NCBI RefSeq assembly: GCF_010211745.1
Contig: NZ_PDWQ01000002.1
Span: 452,801 to 516,800, forward strand
Reading direction: 5' to 3'
Origin: Pseudoxanthomonas kalamensis DSM 18571
Lineage (GTDB): Bacteria > Pseudomonadota > Gammaproteobacteria > Xanthomonadales > Xanthomonadaceae
Length of the DNA: 64,000 bases
Shown here: in pieces, positions 1 to 9,082 of the stretch
Numbering within the stretch: position 1 is the stretch's first letter
Layout: each line of letters starts with the position of its first letter
Notes under the pieces: model-generated
What the model saw: only the letters and a program-made list of their open reading frames with translations
What the model was told of the DNA's origin: nothing
The model's database searches: none
Translations under genes and position numbers: made by a program

Positions 1-1516
1 AACGCACATGCTCCTTCAATTCGCGGGTCAACGCATCATCCGCGCGGTAGCCTTCATTGAGGACGATGAAGGCCTTGACCACTTCCGTGCGCTTATCGTC
101 AGGCACCCCGATCACGGCTGCCTGACGGACGGCAGCGTGCCCCAGCAGACAATCCTCGATCGGACCCGGACCAATGCGGTAACCGGCGCTTGTGATGACA
201 TCATCATCCCGGCCAACGAAACGGATGAAACCGGCCTCGTCCATCTCGCCCTGATCGCCGGTGATCAGATACTCGCCGATGAACTTCTCCTCGGTGGCCT
301 TCGGATTGTTCCAGTAGCCCAGAAAAGTGACCGGATCAGGCTGGTGCACGGCAATGAGCCCCAACTTGCCTGCCGGCAGTACCTTTCCCGAAGCATCGAT
401 GACCCGCACATCGTGTCCAGGCACGGCCTTGCCCATCCAGCCCGGCTTTGCCGGGAAAAACCGGTCACAGGAGGAAACCACCATGTTGCACTCGGTCTGC
501 CCGTAGAACTCGTTGATCTGCACACCGAGCACGGCACGCCCCCAGTCCAGCAGTTCCGCGCCCAGACTCTCGCCGCCGCTGGCTACCGAACGCAACGACA
601 GGCCGTAATCGCGGCCGACCGTGGTCTCGGCACGCAGTATCTTCAATGCCGTCGGCGGCAACATCACGTTGCGGACACGGTGACGCGCCATCAGGTCGAT
701 CGCCAGCTTTGCGTCGAACTTCTCGAAACGTCTTGCAACCACCGCCACTCCGTGGTGCCAGGCCGGCATCAGAACGTCCAGCAAGCCGCCTATCCATGAC
801 CAGTCCGCCGGTGTCCACATCAGATCGTCCGAGAGACCCAGCCCCCCGTGCGACATCTCGACACCGGGAAGATGCCCGAGCAAGACACGTTGCGCATGCA
901 GCGCGCCTTTCGATTTGCCGGTCGTGCCGGACGTATAGATGATCAGCGCAGGATCGTCCGAACAGGTATCGACCGCAACAAAGTCATCGCGGCAACCCTG
1001 TCTGGCCGCATGAAAATCATCCGCACCGTCCATACCCCCATCAATGCAGAACACGCGCTTCAGCATCGGCAAGCGATGACGGATAGCACGCAGTTTTTCC
1101 ACGCCCTGCCGATCCGTCACCAGAACCTCGGCACCACTGTCGGACAAGCGATGCTCAATGGCCTCTTCGCCAAACAGCGGAAACAACGGAACCGCAATCG
1201 CTCCGGCCTTGTAGATGGCTACATGCACATATGCGGTTTCGGGCCGCTGCGGAGCCATCAGCGCCACCCGGACTCCTGGCGCCACACCGGCATCCCGCAA
1301 CAGATCGGCAGTTTGATTCGAAAGCGTCTCGATGTCCTGAAAAGTGAATCGCTGGATCGATTCGCCGGTATCGTAGATCAGGGCCAGCCGCTCGGCGCCT
1401 TTCGCCCACTTCGTGCAGACATCGACACCGATGTTGTACCTGTCCGGGATAGCCGGCATGCGAATAACCAGCGATGCATCTGCTGCCGCGCTTTCGATCG
1501 ACCCGACTTTCTTCAT
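1..1516 (-). CDS. AMP-forming acyl-CoA synthetase, C-terminus cut by window edge
   Basis: An ANL-superfamily ligase that activates a carboxylic acid through an acyl-adenylate to its CoA thioester, probably in the cytoplasm. About 505 codons are visible from an ATG at 1516 preceded by a strong GGGGAGGG ribosome site; the frame is open to base 1. The AMP-binding loop YTSGTTGKSKG lies near residue 193, an INEFYGQTE-type A5 motif follows, and GRDDDVITSAGYRIGP near residue 431 is the hinge region. The C-terminal lysine needed for adenylation would fall beyond the edge. The overall pattern is closest to medium-chain or acetate-like ACSM enzymes; the substrate cannot be read. It is divergent from a MocR regulator and near alcohol and aldehyde dehydrogenases, so it may activate the acid they make. 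Confidence 0.88.
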   Translation of the reverse strand, partial: MKKVGSIESAAADASLVIRMPAIPDRYNIGVDVCTKWAKGAERLALIYDTGESIQRFTFQDIETLSNQTADLLRDAGVAPGVRVALMAPQRPETAYVHVAIYKAGAIAVPLFPLFGEEAIEHRLSDSGAEVLVTDRQGVEKLRAIRHRLPMLKRVFCIDGGMDGADDFHAARQGCRDDFVAVDTCSDDPALIIYTSGTTGKSKGALHAQRVLLGHLPGVEMSHGGLGLSDDLMWTPADWSWIGGLLDVLMPAWHHGVAVVARRFEKFDAKLAIDLMARHRVRNVMLPPTALKILRAETTVGRDYGLSLRSVASGGESLGAELLDWGRAVLGVQINEFYGQTECNMVVSSCDRFFPAKPGWMGKAVPGHDVRVIDASGKVLPAGKLGLIAVHQPDPVTFLGYWNNPKATEEKFIGEYLITGDQGEMDEAGFIRFVGRDDDVITSAGYRIGPGPIEDCLLGHAAVRQAAVIGVPDDKRTEVVKAFIVLNEGYRADDALTRELKEHVR

Positions 1517-1781
1517 GACCCTCCCCTTCAGCGCGAAAAGATGCACGATTTCCGCGCACATCCGTTTACCATGCAGGGAAGGAAAAATTCGGAACTGCGA
1601 TTTCGCCCGCATGACGAATCATCGGAACGATCCTCGGCAAGCAACCCGGACGATCCCTTCCCGAGACTCCAAACCGGCCAGGACTTGCAACAAATGAAAC
1701 TAGCGAGGCCTGGCAGGCAGTGAAAGGTACAGTCGGGAAAAACAGTTCGCCGGAACATCACGCTACGATTCTGTTTACATC
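1517..1781. promoter_or_regulatory. Divergent promoter region, ligase / MocR regulator
   Basis: These 265 bases separate two divergent genes and must hold both promoters. The half nearest the regulator is relatively AT-rich, with the ribosome site of the ligase at the other end. No operator repeat was clear enough to name. MocR-type regulators commonly control the neighbouring divergent gene, so control of the ligase by the regulator is a reasonable inference. Confidence 0.4.
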
Positions 1782-3161
1782 ATGAAAAAAGCAAGTACCG
1801 CGGAAACGATTGCGCAAGACATCGCGAAACAAATCCTTAACGGAACCCTGAAGAAGGGCGAGAAGCTGCCATCACTGCGGGAATACGCGCGTCTCTATTC
1901 GCACTCCCTGAACACGGTGGTCGCCGCCTTCGAAATTCTCGCGCAATGGGAAATGGTGCAAGCCCATCGAGGTAAAGGGTTCTTTGTCCGCGGCGCTCCG
2001 GACAAACCCCAGGCCGAGGACGAGCCTCCACAGGCCTACCACCGTGCCATCGACACGATCTGGCTGATGCGGCAGCAATTGCTGCAGGCCCCGGGCGAAT
2101 CCAACCTGAGCATTGCATTGCCGCCATCGCAATGGCTGGCCGACATGCGGCTCGACAAGTTCCACCGCCAGATCACCCGCAGCGGCATCGGCGGTCTGTT
2201 CCGCTATGGAAGCCGCTACGGCAACCACAACCTACGCACGCACCTGAATCGCAAACTCGCCAGCCACATGATCACCGCGTCCGAGCGGCAGATCATGACG
2301 ACCCATGGAGGAAACCACGGGTTGGACCTGATCATCCGCCGTTACGTCTCTCCGGGCGATCCGGTCCTGGTCGAGGAACCCGGCTACTACCCGCTGTTCG
2401 GAAAGCTGCAGTTGCAGGGTGCGCGCATGATCGGCATTCCCCGCCTTCCGGACGGACCGGATATTGACTGCCTTGAAGAAAAGATACGCCACGAGCGCGC
2501 GAGGATATTCTTCGTGCAATCCTGCGGCCAGAATCCGACCGGCTCCGACATCAGCGCGGAAAAGGCCAGGCGCATCGCCCAGCTCGCTGCAAGCTATGAC
2601 CTCCTGGTGGTTGAAGACGATGCACTCGCAGACTTCAAACGGAATTCATCGCCGAAGATCTCGGCCGTGGACCAGTTGCGCAACACGTTGTACGTGGGCA
2701 GCTTCTCCAAGTCCTTGTCCGCATCGCTTCGCGCCGGCTTCATTGCAGGTGACATCAGCCGAATAGAGGAGCTGGCCGACATCAAGATGCTGCTGCACGT
2801 CAGTGGCAGCGAATACAGCGAGCGTATCCTGGACGTGATCCTCACCGAAGGACACTTCCTTCGCCATGTCGCAAAACTTCAGGAGCGGGTCAGGCATGCG
2901 ACCAGCGATGGCATCGGGATCCTGAAGGATCTTGGCGCCGAGCTTTTCTGCGAACCGGAACAGGCGCTTTACCTGTGGGCACGATTCCCGGGCATAGATG
3001 ACATGAACGAATTGACGCTCCGTCTATTGCCCAAAGGCGTGGTGCTTGCGCCCGGCTCCATATTCATGCTGAACCCGCGCACCAAATCGCCATGGACTCG
3101 ACTGAACGTGGGCTACCTTCAGGATCCGCTTTTCATCGAAAGCATTCGTTCCTGCATGTAG
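1782..3161 (+). CDS. MocR/GntR-family regulator with aminotransferase-like domain
   Basis: A 459-residue transcription factor of the GntR/MocR family. Residues about 1-78 form the winged helix-turn-helix (LPSLREYARLYSHSLNTV, then the RGKGFFV wing). Residues about 110-459 resemble a fold-type I aminotransferase. PLP-site features are intact: EEPGYYPLF, QNPTGSD, VVEDDAL and the Schiff-base lysine in SFSKSLSASLRAGF at about residue 310. Family members sense PLP or an amino-acid/PLP adduct through this domain rather than catalysing transamination. It is divergent from the CoA ligase and convergent with the aldehyde dehydrogenase, separated from the latter by a hairpin. Whether it controls the alcohol cassette is inference. 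The ribosome site is weak. Confidence 0.9.
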   Translation: MKKASTAETIAQDIAKQILNGTLKKGEKLPSLREYARLYSHSLNTVVAAFEILAQWEMVQAHRGKGFFVRGAPDKPQAEDEPPQAYHRAIDTIWLMRQQLLQAPGESNLSIALPPSQWLADMRLDKFHRQITRSGIGGLFRYGSRYGNHNLRTHLNRKLASHMITASERQIMTTHGGNHGLDLIIRRYVSPGDPVLVEEPGYYPLFGKLQLQGARMIGIPRLPDGPDIDCLEEKIRHERARIFFVQSCGQNPTGSDISAEKARRIAQLAASYDLLVVEDDALADFKRNSSPKISAVDQLRNTLYVGSFSKSLSASLRAGFIAGDISRIEELADIKMLLHVSGSEYSERILDVILTEGHFLRHVAKLQERVRHATSDGIGILKDLGAELFCEPEQALYLWARFPGIDDMNELTLRLLPKGVVLAPGSIFMLNPRTKSPWTRLNVGYLQDPLFIESIRSCM

Positions 3162-3171
3162 AGACAGAAGA

Positions 3172-3194
3172 GAAGGCCCGTAAAACGGGCCTTC
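3172..3194. terminator. Hairpin between convergent genes
   Basis: A perfect 10-bp stem (GAAGGCCCGT / ACGGGCCTTC) closes a three-base AAA loop. It lies 10 bases after the MocR stop and 45 bases from the end of the aldehyde dehydrogenase, so it could end transcription from both sides. No good T-run follows on either strand. Confidence 0.6.
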
Positions 3195-3238
3195 CTCCTC
3201 TACCCGACCTCATGTCCGGCCGATTCGTCAGGTCTCGA

Positions 3239-4690
3239 TCAGACGCGCGCCACATGGATGACATGGCAATCCGTGAACTCATGGATGCCTTCCATGCCGA
3301 ACTCCACGCCCATGCCGGATTGCTTGCGACCGCCGAATGGAATATTCGGCGCCAGCGCAAAATGCGTATTCACCCATGTCGTGCCGCTTTCGAGCCGGTT
3401 CGCGACGTCGGTCGCCCTGGCAAGGTCCTTGCCCCATACGGAGTTGCCCAATCCGTATTGCGTGTCGTTGACCTTTTCCACGGCCTCGTCGATTGAGGAG
3501 TACCGCATGATCGAACGAATCGGGCCGAAGGTCTCTTCCCGGACCAGCCGACTGGACTCGTCGATATCCCGCACCACCGTGGGCGGTACGAAGTACCCCT
3601 TGCCCGCCAGCGGCTGGCCGCCGGCAATCACGGTGCCATCCTGCCTTGCGATCTCGAGACAATCCCGCACGGTCTCGAACTGGCGCTTGTTCTGGATGGG
3701 GCCGTATTCAGTCGCCTCGTCCAAGCCATGCCCCACCACCGCCGCTTCCGCAAGCCGGGCGAACTCTCCGCAGAACTCGTCGTACATCGCATCGGGGACG
3801 TAGATCCGCTTGATGTTGATACATACCTGGCCCGAGTTCATGAAGGCCCAGGTAAAAATGCCCTGGGCCGCGCTCTTGATGTCGGCATCGTCCATCACGA
3901 TGGCGGCATCATTGCCGCCAAGCTCCAGAACAATCCGCTTCAGCGTCGGCGCGCCACTGGCCATGACCTTCCGCCCGGCTGCCGTCGAGCCGGTGAACGA
4001 TACTTTCCCGATGTCGGGATGACTCGAAAGCAGCGGTCCGATATCGCCCGCGTCGCCGACGACATTGACGACCCCTGCCGGCACGATGTTGCTCAGGATA
4101 TCTCCCAGCAACATTGCATTCAGCGGCGACGTCGGTGCCGGCTTGATGACCACGGTATTTCCCGTCAGCAACGCAGGGATCAGCTTGTACATCGTCTGGA
4201 AGAACGGGAAATTCCACGGGATGATCGCCGCCACCACGCCTATCGGCTTGCGTCTCACCTCGACATAGGCCTGTTCGTCGTCCTGCACGACCTCCGGCTT
4301 CAACTCCACTTCCGACACTTCGCGCGCCCACTGCAGGGCCAGATCGACATCCGCACGAGCCGCGGCAATCGGTTTTCCCACCTCCAGGGTAATGATCCTG
4401 GCGATTTCTTCGCGGCGGGCTTCGATGGCGTCCGCAATCCTGCGAATCACAGCCACACGATCTTCATGGCTCGTGTCCTTCCAGGACTCGAATGCGAGTC
4501 TGGCAGACCGGACCGCCTGCTCAAGCTGCTCCGGATCGGCGACAGGCGCATGCGCGATCACTTCCTCGGTGGCTGGATCGACAACCGGAACCGTCGTGGC
4601 ACCGGCGACCAGCTCTCCGTTGATCAGCATGCCGGGCACATCAACGACAACGACGTCCTCGGCCGATTGAATCATTCTGGCGACATTCAT
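3239..4690 (-). CDS. NAD(P)-dependent aldehyde dehydrogenase
   Basis: A 483-residue ALDH-superfamily enzyme oxidising an aldehyde to its acid. The start at 4690 follows a perfect AGGAGG six bases upstream; an upstream in-frame start exists but has no such site. Visible motifs are IIPWNFP (cofactor domain), FTGSTAAGRKV (nucleotide binding), the general-base Glu in ELGGNDAAIV, the catalytic Cys290 in NSGQVCINIKRIYV, and EETFGPI. It is downstream of an outer-membrane barrel gene and a quinohaemoprotein alcohol dehydrogenase on the same strand, which points to the aldehyde made by that enzyme as substrate. It is distinct from the second ALDH at 24.1-25.6 kb. Exact substrate unknown. Confidence 0.9.
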   Translation of the reverse strand: MNVARMIQSAEDVVVVDVPGMLINGELVAGATTVPVVDPATEEVIAHAPVADPEQLEQAVRSARLAFESWKDTSHEDRVAVIRRIADAIEARREEIARIITLEVGKPIAAARADVDLALQWAREVSEVELKPEVVQDDEQAYVEVRRKPIGVVAAIIPWNFPFFQTMYKLIPALLTGNTVVIKPAPTSPLNAMLLGDILSNIVPAGVVNVVGDAGDIGPLLSSHPDIGKVSFTGSTAAGRKVMASGAPTLKRIVLELGGNDAAIVMDDADIKSAAQGIFTWAFMNSGQVCINIKRIYVPDAMYDEFCGEFARLAEAAVVGHGLDEATEYGPIQNKRQFETVRDCLEIARQDGTVIAGGQPLAGKGYFVPPTVVRDIDESSRLVREETFGPIRSIMRYSSIDEAVEKVNDTQYGLGNSVWGKDLARATDVANRLESGTTWVNTHFALAPNIPFGGRKQSGMGVEFGMEGIHEFTDCHVIHVARV

Positions 4691-4734
4691 TGCTTTCCTC
4701 CTGCAGAAGTCGTTATCAGGGCGAATTCGCCCTG

Positions 4735-5607
4735 TCAAAGCGCCCAGACGAAGCGTACGTTCAACGAATCGCTTACGGGGCGGTTCTTGCCATCCACGGC
4801 ATGTACCCAGTGAATGGCGGCACTGGGGCCCTTCCGGGAATGGAACATCAGGCCGGCGAGAACATCTGTCTCGCCATTGGCCAGATTGATCGCCGATGCC
4901 TTCTGGTGCTCATAGGCGACACCCACGTAAGGCTCGACCAACTCCGTTGCGCGGTAGCTGAAGATGTGCTCCGTGGACCAGCTTTTCCCTGCCTTCTCGT
5001 CCAGCTTGGCCGACTCGCCCGGGTAGTTCCATATGACGTCTCCAGTGTAGTCGAACTTGCCGACCTGGACATCGATGAACACGGAGTTCGTGAGCTTCCA
5101 GCTGTCCCCGCCTCCCACATCACCATCGCCGATGGGAAGCGTGAACAGGAAGTCGGTTCCGATCGTGACGTTCTCACTGACCTTGTACCAGACATATGGC
5201 GCCACGACGGGATCGCCGACGCCGCTGGCGGAGGTGTTGGCCGTCTTGTTGCGGACACCACTGACCGGCAGGATCACTTCCCATGCATAACCAAAGTTCG
5301 GGTTGCTCTCCAGGGTCCAGCCCTGCGAGAACTTCGCCAGCGAAACCAGGGTTTCCGTGCTGTCGGCATCGACCTCATTCCCATTGCCGTCGTAGACCTG
5401 GTCGGCTTTCTCGAAATAGCCGTACATGAGGAAAACATTGAATCCATCCGGCACATTGGCCGGAAGGGCGTATTCATGCGGTCCCATGAAGCTCCTGCCG
5501 GTTGCCGCCTCGCAAGCCGGCACCGCGAACATGCCTGCGATGCCGCCAAGGCAGGCGACACTCAGCAAATGCTTCTTCAACAAACGAACGTCGAATTCAA
5601 AAGACAT
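4735..5607 (-). CDS. Outer-membrane beta-barrel protein, phenol meta-pathway (MetA) type
   Basis: A 290-residue exported protein with a cationic, hydrophobic N-terminus (about residues 9-34) that looks like a signal peptide. The rest is built of alternating polar/aromatic strands (for example VGDPVVAPYVWYKVSENVTIGTDFLF and repeated SWKLTN-like strands) and ends in an aromatic-containing barrel-like terminus, VRFVWAL. It fits the transporter-like family often found beside meta-cleavage and hydrocarbon genes (Pfam Phenol_MetA_deg, recognised by pattern). Such proteins are thought to admit hydrophobic substrates across the outer membrane. It sits between the alcohol dehydrogenase and aldehyde dehydrogenase genes, so substrate uptake for that cassette is the likely role. 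Direct functional evidence for the family is limited. Confidence 0.72.
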   Translation of the reverse strand: MSFEFDVRLLKKHLLSVACLGGIAGMFAVPACEAATGRSFMGPHEYALPANVPDGFNVFLMYGYFEKADQVYDGNGNEVDADSTETLVSLAKFSQGWTLESNPNFGYAWEVILPVSGVRNKTANTSASGVGDPVVAPYVWYKVSENVTIGTDFLFTLPIGDGDVGGGDSWKLTNSVFIDVQVGKFDYTGDVIWNYPGESAKLDEKAGKSWSTEHIFSYRATELVEPYVGVAYEHQKASAINLANGETDVLAGLMFHSRKGPSAAIHWVHAVDGKNRPVSDSLNVRFVWAL

Positions 5608-5626
5608 GATTACATTCTCGATTTGT

Positions 5627-5658
5627 GGGAGCCGCTCCAGCGTGCTGGGGCGGCTCCT
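5627..5658 (-). terminator. Intercistronic stem-loop
   Basis: A stem of about 13-14 bp, with one G-T wobble, built on GGAGCCGCTCCAG and its complement. It lies between the alcohol dehydrogenase stop and the barrel-protein start. No T-run follows on the minus strand, so it may limit read-through or stabilise the upstream mRNA rather than fully terminate. Confidence 0.45.
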
Positions 5659-5672
5659 CGTGAAGGCGGATT

Positions 5673-7898
5673 TCAGGGATTGGCCTTGGTCGCCGGGTTG
5701 CCTGCGGCTTGCGCTGCCTGCTCGGCGTCTTCGTCGGCCTTGAGCTGGATTGCGCGATCGACCAGGTAGGCACGCAGCGCCTCGACATCCTCACGACTCA
5801 TGCGGTCTGCGAAGCTCACCATGCCGCGGCTTTCGAGGATGCCGTCGTAGACGACAGAAGCAAAAGCCTCCTTGCTCAGCAGCATCGGCGAGCGGCGCAA
5901 GTCGGGAATGACCTCATCGTTGGTGTAGGTGCCATACCCGTGACAGGCCACGCAGTTGCCGTAGAACGGGGCGCCCTTGGCGACGAGCTCCGGCGGGAAG
6001 ACCTCTTCCGGCACCTGGGCCGGACGGTGCACGCGCTCGTAGGGCGGCAGCGTGCCCTTGCCATCGAGCTTGAACACCAGTACCCGGCCGACACCTGCGC
6101 GCGGATCCTTCATGTGCGGGATCTGCAGACCCGCCGAGCCACCCAGGCCCGACAGCACGGCGATGTACTGCGTACCATCGATCTCGTAACTCATCGCGCC
6201 GGCCACGATGCCGATGCGTCCGTCGTAGCTCCATACCTCTTTGCCAGTATCTGCCGCATAAGCATGGAAGATGCCGTCGGGGGTTCCCTGGAACACGAGG
6301 TTGCCGGCCGTGGCGAGCGTTCCGCCCGCACCGATGGACGGATAGGGGACGCGCCAGACCTCCTTCTGCGCCTTCGGATCCCAGGCAATCAGATCGCCAC
6401 GGAAGCTTTGCGTGATGCCTAGACGTTCGGCCTCGTTCTGCGGGGCAAGCGTGGCCTGTGCGGAGATGCTGGCCAGGTTCCAGGCGCCGTTGAGCGGGTT
6501 GTACTTGTAGTTCGGATCATGCTTGTAGCCGTACGAACCCTGCTGCGCCGGAATGTAGACCAACCCGGTATCCGGACTGTAGGCCATCGGCGGCCAGTTA
6601 TGCGCACCGAACGCTCCGGGAATGGCGAGGAAGTCGTTACCGTGCTTGGAGTAGCGTGCCGCCGGATATTCGATCGGACGACCGGTCTCCAGGTCGATAC
6701 CGGTTGCCCAGTTCACGGGCATGAAGTTCTTGGCCGAGATCAGCTTGCCGTTGCTGCGGTCCAGCACGTAGAAGAAACCGTTCTTCGGCGCCTGCATCGC
6801 CACCTTGGTCGATTTCCCGTCCACCTCGAGTTCGGTCAGCACGATTGGCTGGGTCGCGGTGAAGTCCCACTCCTCTGCAGGAGTCGACTGGTAATGCCAC
6901 TTGTATTCGCCCGTCTTGGCATCGACCGCGACAATGGAGGAAATGAACAGGTTGTCGCCGACGCCACCCGAACGCGCCATGTAGCTCCAGGGCGTTCCAT
7001 TGCCGGTGCCGATCAGCACCTGATCGTAGTCCTTGTCGTAGACGATGGCGTCCCACGCCGTGCCGCCACCGCCGGTCTTCTTCCACCAGCCATCGCCCCA
7101 GCTCTTGAAGCCGATTTCCGCATGGATCCGATCCGAGGCCGCGCCGTCGGGTTTCCCCTCGGGATTCGGCGTGATGTAGAAGCGCCACGCCAGCTCACCG
7201 GTTTCGGCATCGTAGGCGGACACATAACCACGCACGCCGTATTCGGCACCGCCATTGCCGATGAACACCTTGCCATGCGCGACTCGTGGCGCACCGGTGA
7301 TGGTGTAACTGCGCTTCACGTCGGTGGTCTGCGTATCCCATACCTTGGTGCCGGTCTTGGCGTCGATAGCCACCAACCGGCCGTCGTATGTACCGACATA
7401 TATTTTTCCGTTCCAGGCCGCCAGTCCGCGGTTTACGACACCGCAACACCCGTCCGGGGCTTTCTTGCCCGGAACCTGGGGATCGAAGAACCACAGTTGC
7501 TTGCCCGTGACGGCGTCATAGGCATACACCTTCGACCACGCGGTACTGGTATACAGGACACCGTCGATTACCAGCGGTGTGGCTTCCTGACCGCGATTGG
7601 TATCGAACTCTCCATACCAAGCCAGGCCCAGCCTGGATACGTTCGAGACGTTTATCTTGTCCAGCGGACTGTAATGCTGTTCATCGGTGGTACCGCCTCG
7701 CGTGACCCAGTTCTTCGGATCCGAACCGGCATTGATCAGTCGCTTCTGGTCGACCGACGCCGGCGATACTTCCTTGCCCGCGATGGAGGCCAGTATCGGC
7801 ACGGCAGCTGCCAGTACGGCCGCCACGATAAGCGTCACGACAATGGGGAATTTGTACCTTCCAAGCAGCCGCAGCCGGCTCTCTTTCACTTCGCTCAT
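5673..7898 (-). CDS. PQQ-dependent quinohaemoprotein alcohol dehydrogenase
   Basis: A 741-residue PQQ dehydrogenase with a C-terminal cytochrome c domain. The start at 7898 follows GGAGGGAGC; a longer frame exists upstream. Residues about 17-40 form one membrane-anchor helix, so the enzyme is probably membrane-tethered and faces the periplasm. Repeated tryptophan-docking motifs of an eight-bladed propeller are visible (GKQLWFFD, GTKVWDT, GELAWRFY, GKEVWSYD). The adjacent-cysteine pair that contacts PQQ is in GCCGVVNRG near residue 149, and a single haem site CVACH lies near residue 648. Electrons would pass from PQQ to the internal haem and on to the respiratory chain. It presumably opens the alcohol-oxidation cassette with the barrel protein and ALDH. 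No PQQ-synthesis genes are in the window. Confidence 0.93.
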   Translation of the reverse strand: MSEVKESRLRLLGRYKFPIVVTLIVAAVLAAAVPILASIAGKEVSPASVDQKRLINAGSDPKNWVTRGGTTDEQHYSPLDKINVSNVSRLGLAWYGEFDTNRGQEATPLVIDGVLYTSTAWSKVYAYDAVTGKQLWFFDPQVPGKKAPDGCCGVVNRGLAAWNGKIYVGTYDGRLVAIDAKTGTKVWDTQTTDVKRSYTITGAPRVAHGKVFIGNGGAEYGVRGYVSAYDAETGELAWRFYITPNPEGKPDGAASDRIHAEIGFKSWGDGWWKKTGGGGTAWDAIVYDKDYDQVLIGTGNGTPWSYMARSGGVGDNLFISSIVAVDAKTGEYKWHYQSTPAEEWDFTATQPIVLTELEVDGKSTKVAMQAPKNGFFYVLDRSNGKLISAKNFMPVNWATGIDLETGRPIEYPAARYSKHGNDFLAIPGAFGAHNWPPMAYSPDTGLVYIPAQQGSYGYKHDPNYKYNPLNGAWNLASISAQATLAPQNEAERLGITQSFRGDLIAWDPKAQKEVWRVPYPSIGAGGTLATAGNLVFQGTPDGIFHAYAADTGKEVWSYDGRIGIVAGAMSYEIDGTQYIAVLSGLGGSAGLQIPHMKDPRAGVGRVLVFKLDGKGTLPPYERVHRPAQVPEEVFPPELVAKGAPFYGNCVACHGYGTYTNDEVIPDLRRSPMLLSKEAFASVVYDGILESRGMVSFADRMSREDVEALRAYLVDRAIQLKADEDAEQAAQAAGNPATKANP

Positions 7899-8298
7899 TG
7901 CTCCCTCCGGATATTTGTTCCTGTCTATGCCATGCGGACATGACACGCGCACTCCACCCAGCCAGTCGCGAGGCATGATCTGTACAACCAAGAAGGCCTT
8001 CGGTCCGACGCCCGAGATGGCCTGTATGCGCTAGCGCCGAATCGAAAGGTCGACGAAAGCAGTTTCGGGTTGCTACTTCACTCTCAAGAGATTGAGCATC
8101 GGGCGATGCTGAACCCCACCCGCCGCATCAAGCGACACATCCCAACCCGAGCCAAACGTCAGACGCCGATGCGCTTTCATAGTCTCCTCCCATTTCCGAC
8201 ATCACACCGAAGCAGAAAATTTCCACAGTCGGCTTGACGCCACGGAGCCAATCCTAGGCGCTATCGCACTGCACAATGAGAGGGCAAGAGATACAGTT
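7899..8298. other. 400-bp upstream region of the alcohol dehydrogenase
   Basis: Between the alcohol dehydrogenase start and the TetR stop. It must contain the promoter of the dehydrogenase unit. The only coding candidate is the 35-codon frame at 8073-8180. I saw no tRNA, no convincing sigma-54 site and no clear operator. Confidence 0.5.
8073..8180 (-). CDS. Candidate 35-residue peptide, function unknown
   Basis: A short frame starting MKAHRRLTFGSGWD and ending LLRVK, with a strong GGGAGGAG ribosome site four bases before its ATG. It ends about 175 bases before the alcohol dehydrogenase start, on the same strand. It is basic and has no hydrophobic helix. It is not a PqqA precursor, since the Glu-x3-Tyr pair of PqqA is absent. 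It could be a real peptide, a leader, or a gene remnant. Only the ribosome site and position support it. Confidence 0.3.
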   Translation of the reverse strand: MKAHRRLTFGSGWDVSLDAAGGVQHRPMLNLLRVK

Positions 8299-8985
8299 TC
8301 ACGAAACAGTTTTCGTCTTGCGGCGCACGGACCTTCTGCTCGAGTGGCCGGAACAAACCACTGCACGACAGCAGAAATGAACGATCTCGTCGACCAGCTT
8401 TGCGTCGCTGCCCGGTTTTTTCGTCAATGCCGTTGGACGGACCAGCGCCTCCGTGAACGCGCCGACAAGGCACGCGGCACCCACCTCCACCGACTGTTTC
8501 GGAAACTCTCCGGAAGCCACGCCCTGCTTCAATACCGTTTCGAATACTTTGCTGAACTTCCGGCGGCAGACCAGGCGCACTGTTTCGATTTCCGGATCGA
8601 CTGGCTCGACGATGAAAGCGTAGGCCAACTGCGGGCCGGCCAGTGCGCGTCGCGCGAAAGACTCCACCGCTTCCTGCAGGTGCGTCATCGAATTGCCAGG
8701 CCTGGCGATGACCTCCCTCAGAATCCCGCATTCGCGCTCGACCGCATTGGTCAGGACCTCAACGAACAGATCCGCTTTCGACGGAAAATAACGGTAAACC
8801 GCTCCGGTCGAAAGCCCGGCCCCTGCCGCCACAGCGGTGATTGTTGCGTTGCGGAACCCGCCTTCGGCAATCAGGCTGCGCGCGGCCAGCAAAATGCGTT
8901 GCCGATTGCCTGCCAGGCGTTTCTGCATCTCCAGCGAACGACGATAGGCCATTTCAACAATCCCCGGATAACTTTTGTGAACCAT
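8299..8985 (-). CDS. TetR/AcrR-family transcriptional regulator
   Basis: A 228-residue regulator. The N-terminal helix-turn-helix (residues about 27-75) has the classic TetR pattern: RILLAARSLIAEGGFRNATI, then AAGAGLSTGAVYRYFPSKADLF. The C-terminal part is a helical ligand-binding domain with no recognisable ligand signature. An in-frame ATG at 8952 is an alternative start. It lies upstream of, and in the same direction as, the alcohol dehydrogenase unit, and divergent from the leucine-pathway operon that begins near 9.08 kb. It could therefore repress either; a regulator of acyl-CoA or short-chain acid metabolism would fit both. Target unproven. Confidence 0.88.
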   Translation of the reverse strand: MVHKSYPGIVEMAYRRSLEMQKRLAGNRQRILLAARSLIAEGGFRNATITAVAAGAGLSTGAVYRYFPSKADLFVEVLTNAVERECGILREVIARPGNSMTHLQEAVESFARRALAGPQLAYAFIVEPVDPEIETVRLVCRRKFSKVFETVLKQGVASGEFPKQSVEVGAACLVGAFTEALVRPTALTKKPGSDAKLVDEIVHFCCRAVVCSGHSSRRSVRRKTKTVS

Positions 8986-9082
8986 ACTTCACTTCTTCAA
9001 CGGAACACAGTACATTGCGCTCTCGCTGCGACTGCAGACTCGCCGCAAGGTCTATGATCACACGCTGGAACAGGAGGCACCC

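Noticed and set aside
8073..8180. PqqA cofactor precursor peptide
   Set aside because: The short ORF lacks the Glu-x3-Tyr pair that is cross-linked to make PQQ, and no pqqB-E genes are near.
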